This document shows positions 61,553-64,000 of a DNA stretch of 64,000 nt, one piece after another. Both the position numbers and the translations under genes were made by a program. The stretch lies in the NCBI RefSeq assembly GCF_014203215.1, contig NZ_JACHIM010000003.1, forward strand, positions 230,761 through 294,760, read 5' to 3'. The first letter of the stretch is position 1; each line of letters starts with the position of its first letter. Source of the stretch: Bartonella callosciuri (GTDB taxonomy: Bacteria; Pseudomonadota; Alphaproteobacteria; Rhizobiales; Rhizobiaceae). Below the pieces are notes generated by a model that was given only the letters and a program-made list of their open reading frames with translations, was not told the DNA's origin and did not search any database.

Positions 61553-64000
61553 ATGAAAAAAATATATCAATACAAAATTGGGCTAAAGTTGTTTCATTAG
61601 GAACTGCAATGGCTACGCTTTTATCGAGCGTTTCTCATGTTTTTGCGGCCGATGTTGCTATAACAGGAAGGGTCATGCAGAACTCAAGTACTGCTGAGTT
61701 TCCTTATGCAACAGGGAGTCATGGCAGTATTGTTTTTGCTGGTGATAATGATCTCTGTGGTGTGGATAATGTCATTGGCCGTGGTGGTAAACAACAGGAG
61801 GCAATCACTAATGATAATCGAATAACTGCAGAAGAACAATATAGGAGATTTATCGAAAATCAAGCGTTTTCAGGTCGTAATCCTTATGGTACAATGACTG
61901 AAAAGGTCAATTGGGCTGGTGATGGTACTACAACCTCTTCTGGTGGTTATATGGGGTCAATAACTAGTGGTAGTACGAATATTATGCCTGAAGCTTATGG
62001 TGTTTATTTTTTTGCGGTTGGGTGTGGATCTGCTGCAACAGGTAATTACTCAACGGTTTTTGGTGCTGGTGTGACTGCAAAGGCTGGGGGAGCACAAGCT
62101 TTTGGTGTTTCTGCACTTGCAAGCAGAAACGAAAGTGTTACTATGGGTATAGGAGCAGAAGCATCAGGGGACTCTGCAGTTGCTATTGGTGCAATGGCAC
62201 AGGCATCTGGTTTGAATGCTGTTGCTTTAGGTGCGAAAACAAAGGCAACTATGGATTACGCGGTTGCTATAGGTTCACAGGCTGAAGCTCGGGCGAGTGG
62301 TGCTATTGCAATAGGTGGTAGCGAACCTGTTAGAAGACGGCGGGGACGATAGATTCGTAATAGCGTATGAGAAAGATGCTATTGCTATAGGTTCCCATGC
62401 TCAGGCTGAAAAAAGCTATTCAGTTGCAATTGGTTCAAATGCGTTGGTACGTGTTAAGGATGGTGTTGCTATAGGTGGTGGGTCTGTTTCTCTTACTCAA
62501 AAAGGCATTTTGGGTTATGATCCTGCAACAAATGAGAGCTCAACGGATAATAGTATAGCATGGAAAAGTACTGCAGGTGCTTTTAATATTGGTGAAGTTG
62601 GTGGTGAGGACGGTCGAGGTCAGCTAACGCGGCAAATTACTGGAGTGGCAGCGGGGATTCAAGATACCGATGCAGTAAATGTGGCTCAGTTGAAAGCTTT
62701 AAAAGAATCGTTAGACGAAGGCTGGATCCTTTCTGTGAACGGTAAAGATGGTACAGGTGTTTCGCCTGGAAGTACAGTGGATTTTACTGCGGTTCGTCAT
62801 AGTGACAGTGATAATACCAATATTAAAATTGTAAAAGGTGAAAATAATACGATAACCTTTGATTTAAATGAATATATTAAAGTTAATCGCGTAGAAACAG
62901 GAATTAGCAGTTTAAGCAATGCCGGTTTAATAATTAAAGGTGGTCCGAACGTCACTGAGGGGGGTATTAATGCTGGAAATAAAAAAATCACAGGAGTGAT
63001 GGCAGGGGAGAGAGAGACTGATGCAGTGAATTATGCACAGTTAAAAGAGGTAGAAAAAGCACTAAAAGGTAATTTTCTTGTGAAGCAGGACGAAGAAGAT
63101 TCAGTTATCACTATTGGTAAGGAAACAGGTGGGAGGGAAATCAGCGTTGCAGGGGTTGGTAATGCAGCGCGCACTATTTCTGGTGTGAGAGCTGGAATCA
63201 TTACTGCAGATTCAATGGAGGCAGTGAACGGTGCTCAGCTTTTTGAGATCAAGGAAAATATAGATAGTATTTATGATGATCTTGGGCAGATAAATCGCAC
63301 TGTATCGAATTACTTTGGTGGTGGTGCAGACACATCCAATGGTACAAGACCGATTTACACTATTCAAGGTAATCAGCATACTGATGTTGGATCTGCGTTT
63401 GCAGGTGTTGATGTTGTTCTGAGCGATGTTTATGAGAAAATCTCTAAAGCAACGGGTACCGTTCAAGATGCTTTGCTTTGGGATGCTAAGGAGGGGGCAT
63501 TTGTTGCGTTTCATGGTTCAGGAGAAGAGAAGAGCAAGAGTAAACTTAAGTATCTTTTGGATGGAGAGATTGCCGAGAATTCTACGGAAGCGATTACGGG
63601 TCATCAGCTTTATGTTCTGAGTAACCAATTGGCGACGTATTTTGGAGGTGGGGCTAAGTATGAGAATGGGCAGTGGATTGATCCTAGCTTCAACATTAAG
63701 CAAATTGGTTCTGATGGTGATCTGAGTGATAAGTCCTATAAGAATGTAGCGGATGCCTTTGGTGGTGTTAACAGCAATCTATCCAATCTCAATGATCGTT
63801 TGAAGATTGTTGAACAGCGTGTATCTCCTGTACCTCCTTCTGATGCCGACACTGGTTTACATTGGGATGAGGAGCAAGGGGCCTATGACGCAAGTCATGA
63901 TGGTGAAGCAGGCAAGATCACCAATGTAGCAGATGGTAAGGTTGAACAAGGTTCGAGTGATGCGGTGAACGGAGGACAGCTCTGGCAGACGAATGAGCGT
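61553..64000 (+). pseudogene. Trimeric autotransporter adhesin (BadA/Vomp-like), frameshifted and partial
   Basis: A YadA-type trimeric autotransporter running off the window. After a long signal peptide (VVSLGTAMATLLSSVSHVFAAD) comes a head of YadA-like repeats with the x-A-x-AIG motif (about 62040-62480). Neck and stalk modules follow, each with a DAVN-x-x-QL motif (near 62675, 63025, 63225 and 63960). The reading frame is broken twice. ATG 61553, after two strong ribosome sites, is followed by seven A; eight would put it in frame with the signal peptide. Near 62330 the frame changes again before FVIAYEKDAIAIGSHAQA. After that it stays open to the edge. A protein from ATG 61609 would stop after 247 residues. 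The C-terminal membrane anchor lies outside the window. It could be phase-variable, decayed, or miscalled at two bases. Confidence 0.88.

Noticed and set aside
1..64000. CRISPR array, intact prophage or insertion sequence
   Set aside because: I saw no regularly spaced repeats, integrase, transposase or phage structural genes.

Overview
The window looks like chromosomal DNA of a Bartonella species (Alphaproteobacteria, Hyphomicrobiales). Three things point there. The DNA is AT-rich. The gene blocks have rhizobial order: argD-argF-hslO beside gcrA, acnA back to back with ccmABCDG, rpsT-dnaA-dnaN-recF, irr back to back with fabA-fabB-fabI, and pgi-tRNA-Ser-rplU-rpmA. The right edge carries a BadA/Vomp-like trimeric autotransporter adhesin. 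I do not assign a species.

Layout. 0.1-2.0 kb: decayed ilvD. 2.3-10.3 kb: mutS, maeB, secB, fxsA-like, Tim44-like and Smr genes. 10.3-12.4 kb: an AT-rich gap and a decayed metallo-beta-lactamase/MoaF-like gene. 12.6-15.7 kb: hslO, decayed argF, intact argD. 16.2-20.3 kb: gcrA and the cytochrome c maturation genes ccmA-B-C-D-G. 20.6-29.1 kb: acnA, rpsT, dnaA, dnaN, recF, aroQ. 29.2-33.4 kb: cytochrome bo3 ubiquinol oxidase cyoABCD. 33.8-39.2 kb: gpsA, fatty acid genes fabI/fabB/fabA, the iron regulator irr and an SH3-domain exported protein. 40.3-49.7 kb: rpsU, fhs, tRNA-Arg, an RND efflux pair and pgi. 49.7-55.8 kb: two outward-facing tRNA-Ser genes with homologous 3' flanks enclose rplU-rpmA and an orphan EIIA-HPr-EI phosphotransferase protein. 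57.0-58.8 kb: an MFS transporter and a small unknown gene. 58.8-61.5 kb: about 2.7 kb with no intact gene. 61.5 kb to the end: the adhesin gene, out of frame at two points and running off the window.

How it fits together. Replication (dnaA, dnaN, recF, mutS, gcrA), respiration (acnA, maeB, ccm, cyo), lipid synthesis (gpsA, fabIBA) and translation genes are intact. Biosynthetic ilvD and argF are riddled with frameshifts, which fits an intracellular, host-dependent organism losing amino acid synthesis. Many long intergenic stretches also fit ongoing gene decay.

I did not find a clearly new multi-gene system. The points most worth a second look are the EIIA domain whose phospho-accepting histidine is replaced by tyrosine, the adhesin with two opposite frameshifts (one in a poly-A run after the start codon), the inverted repeat formed by the tRNA-Ser flanks, and a hairpin-rich leader before rplU.
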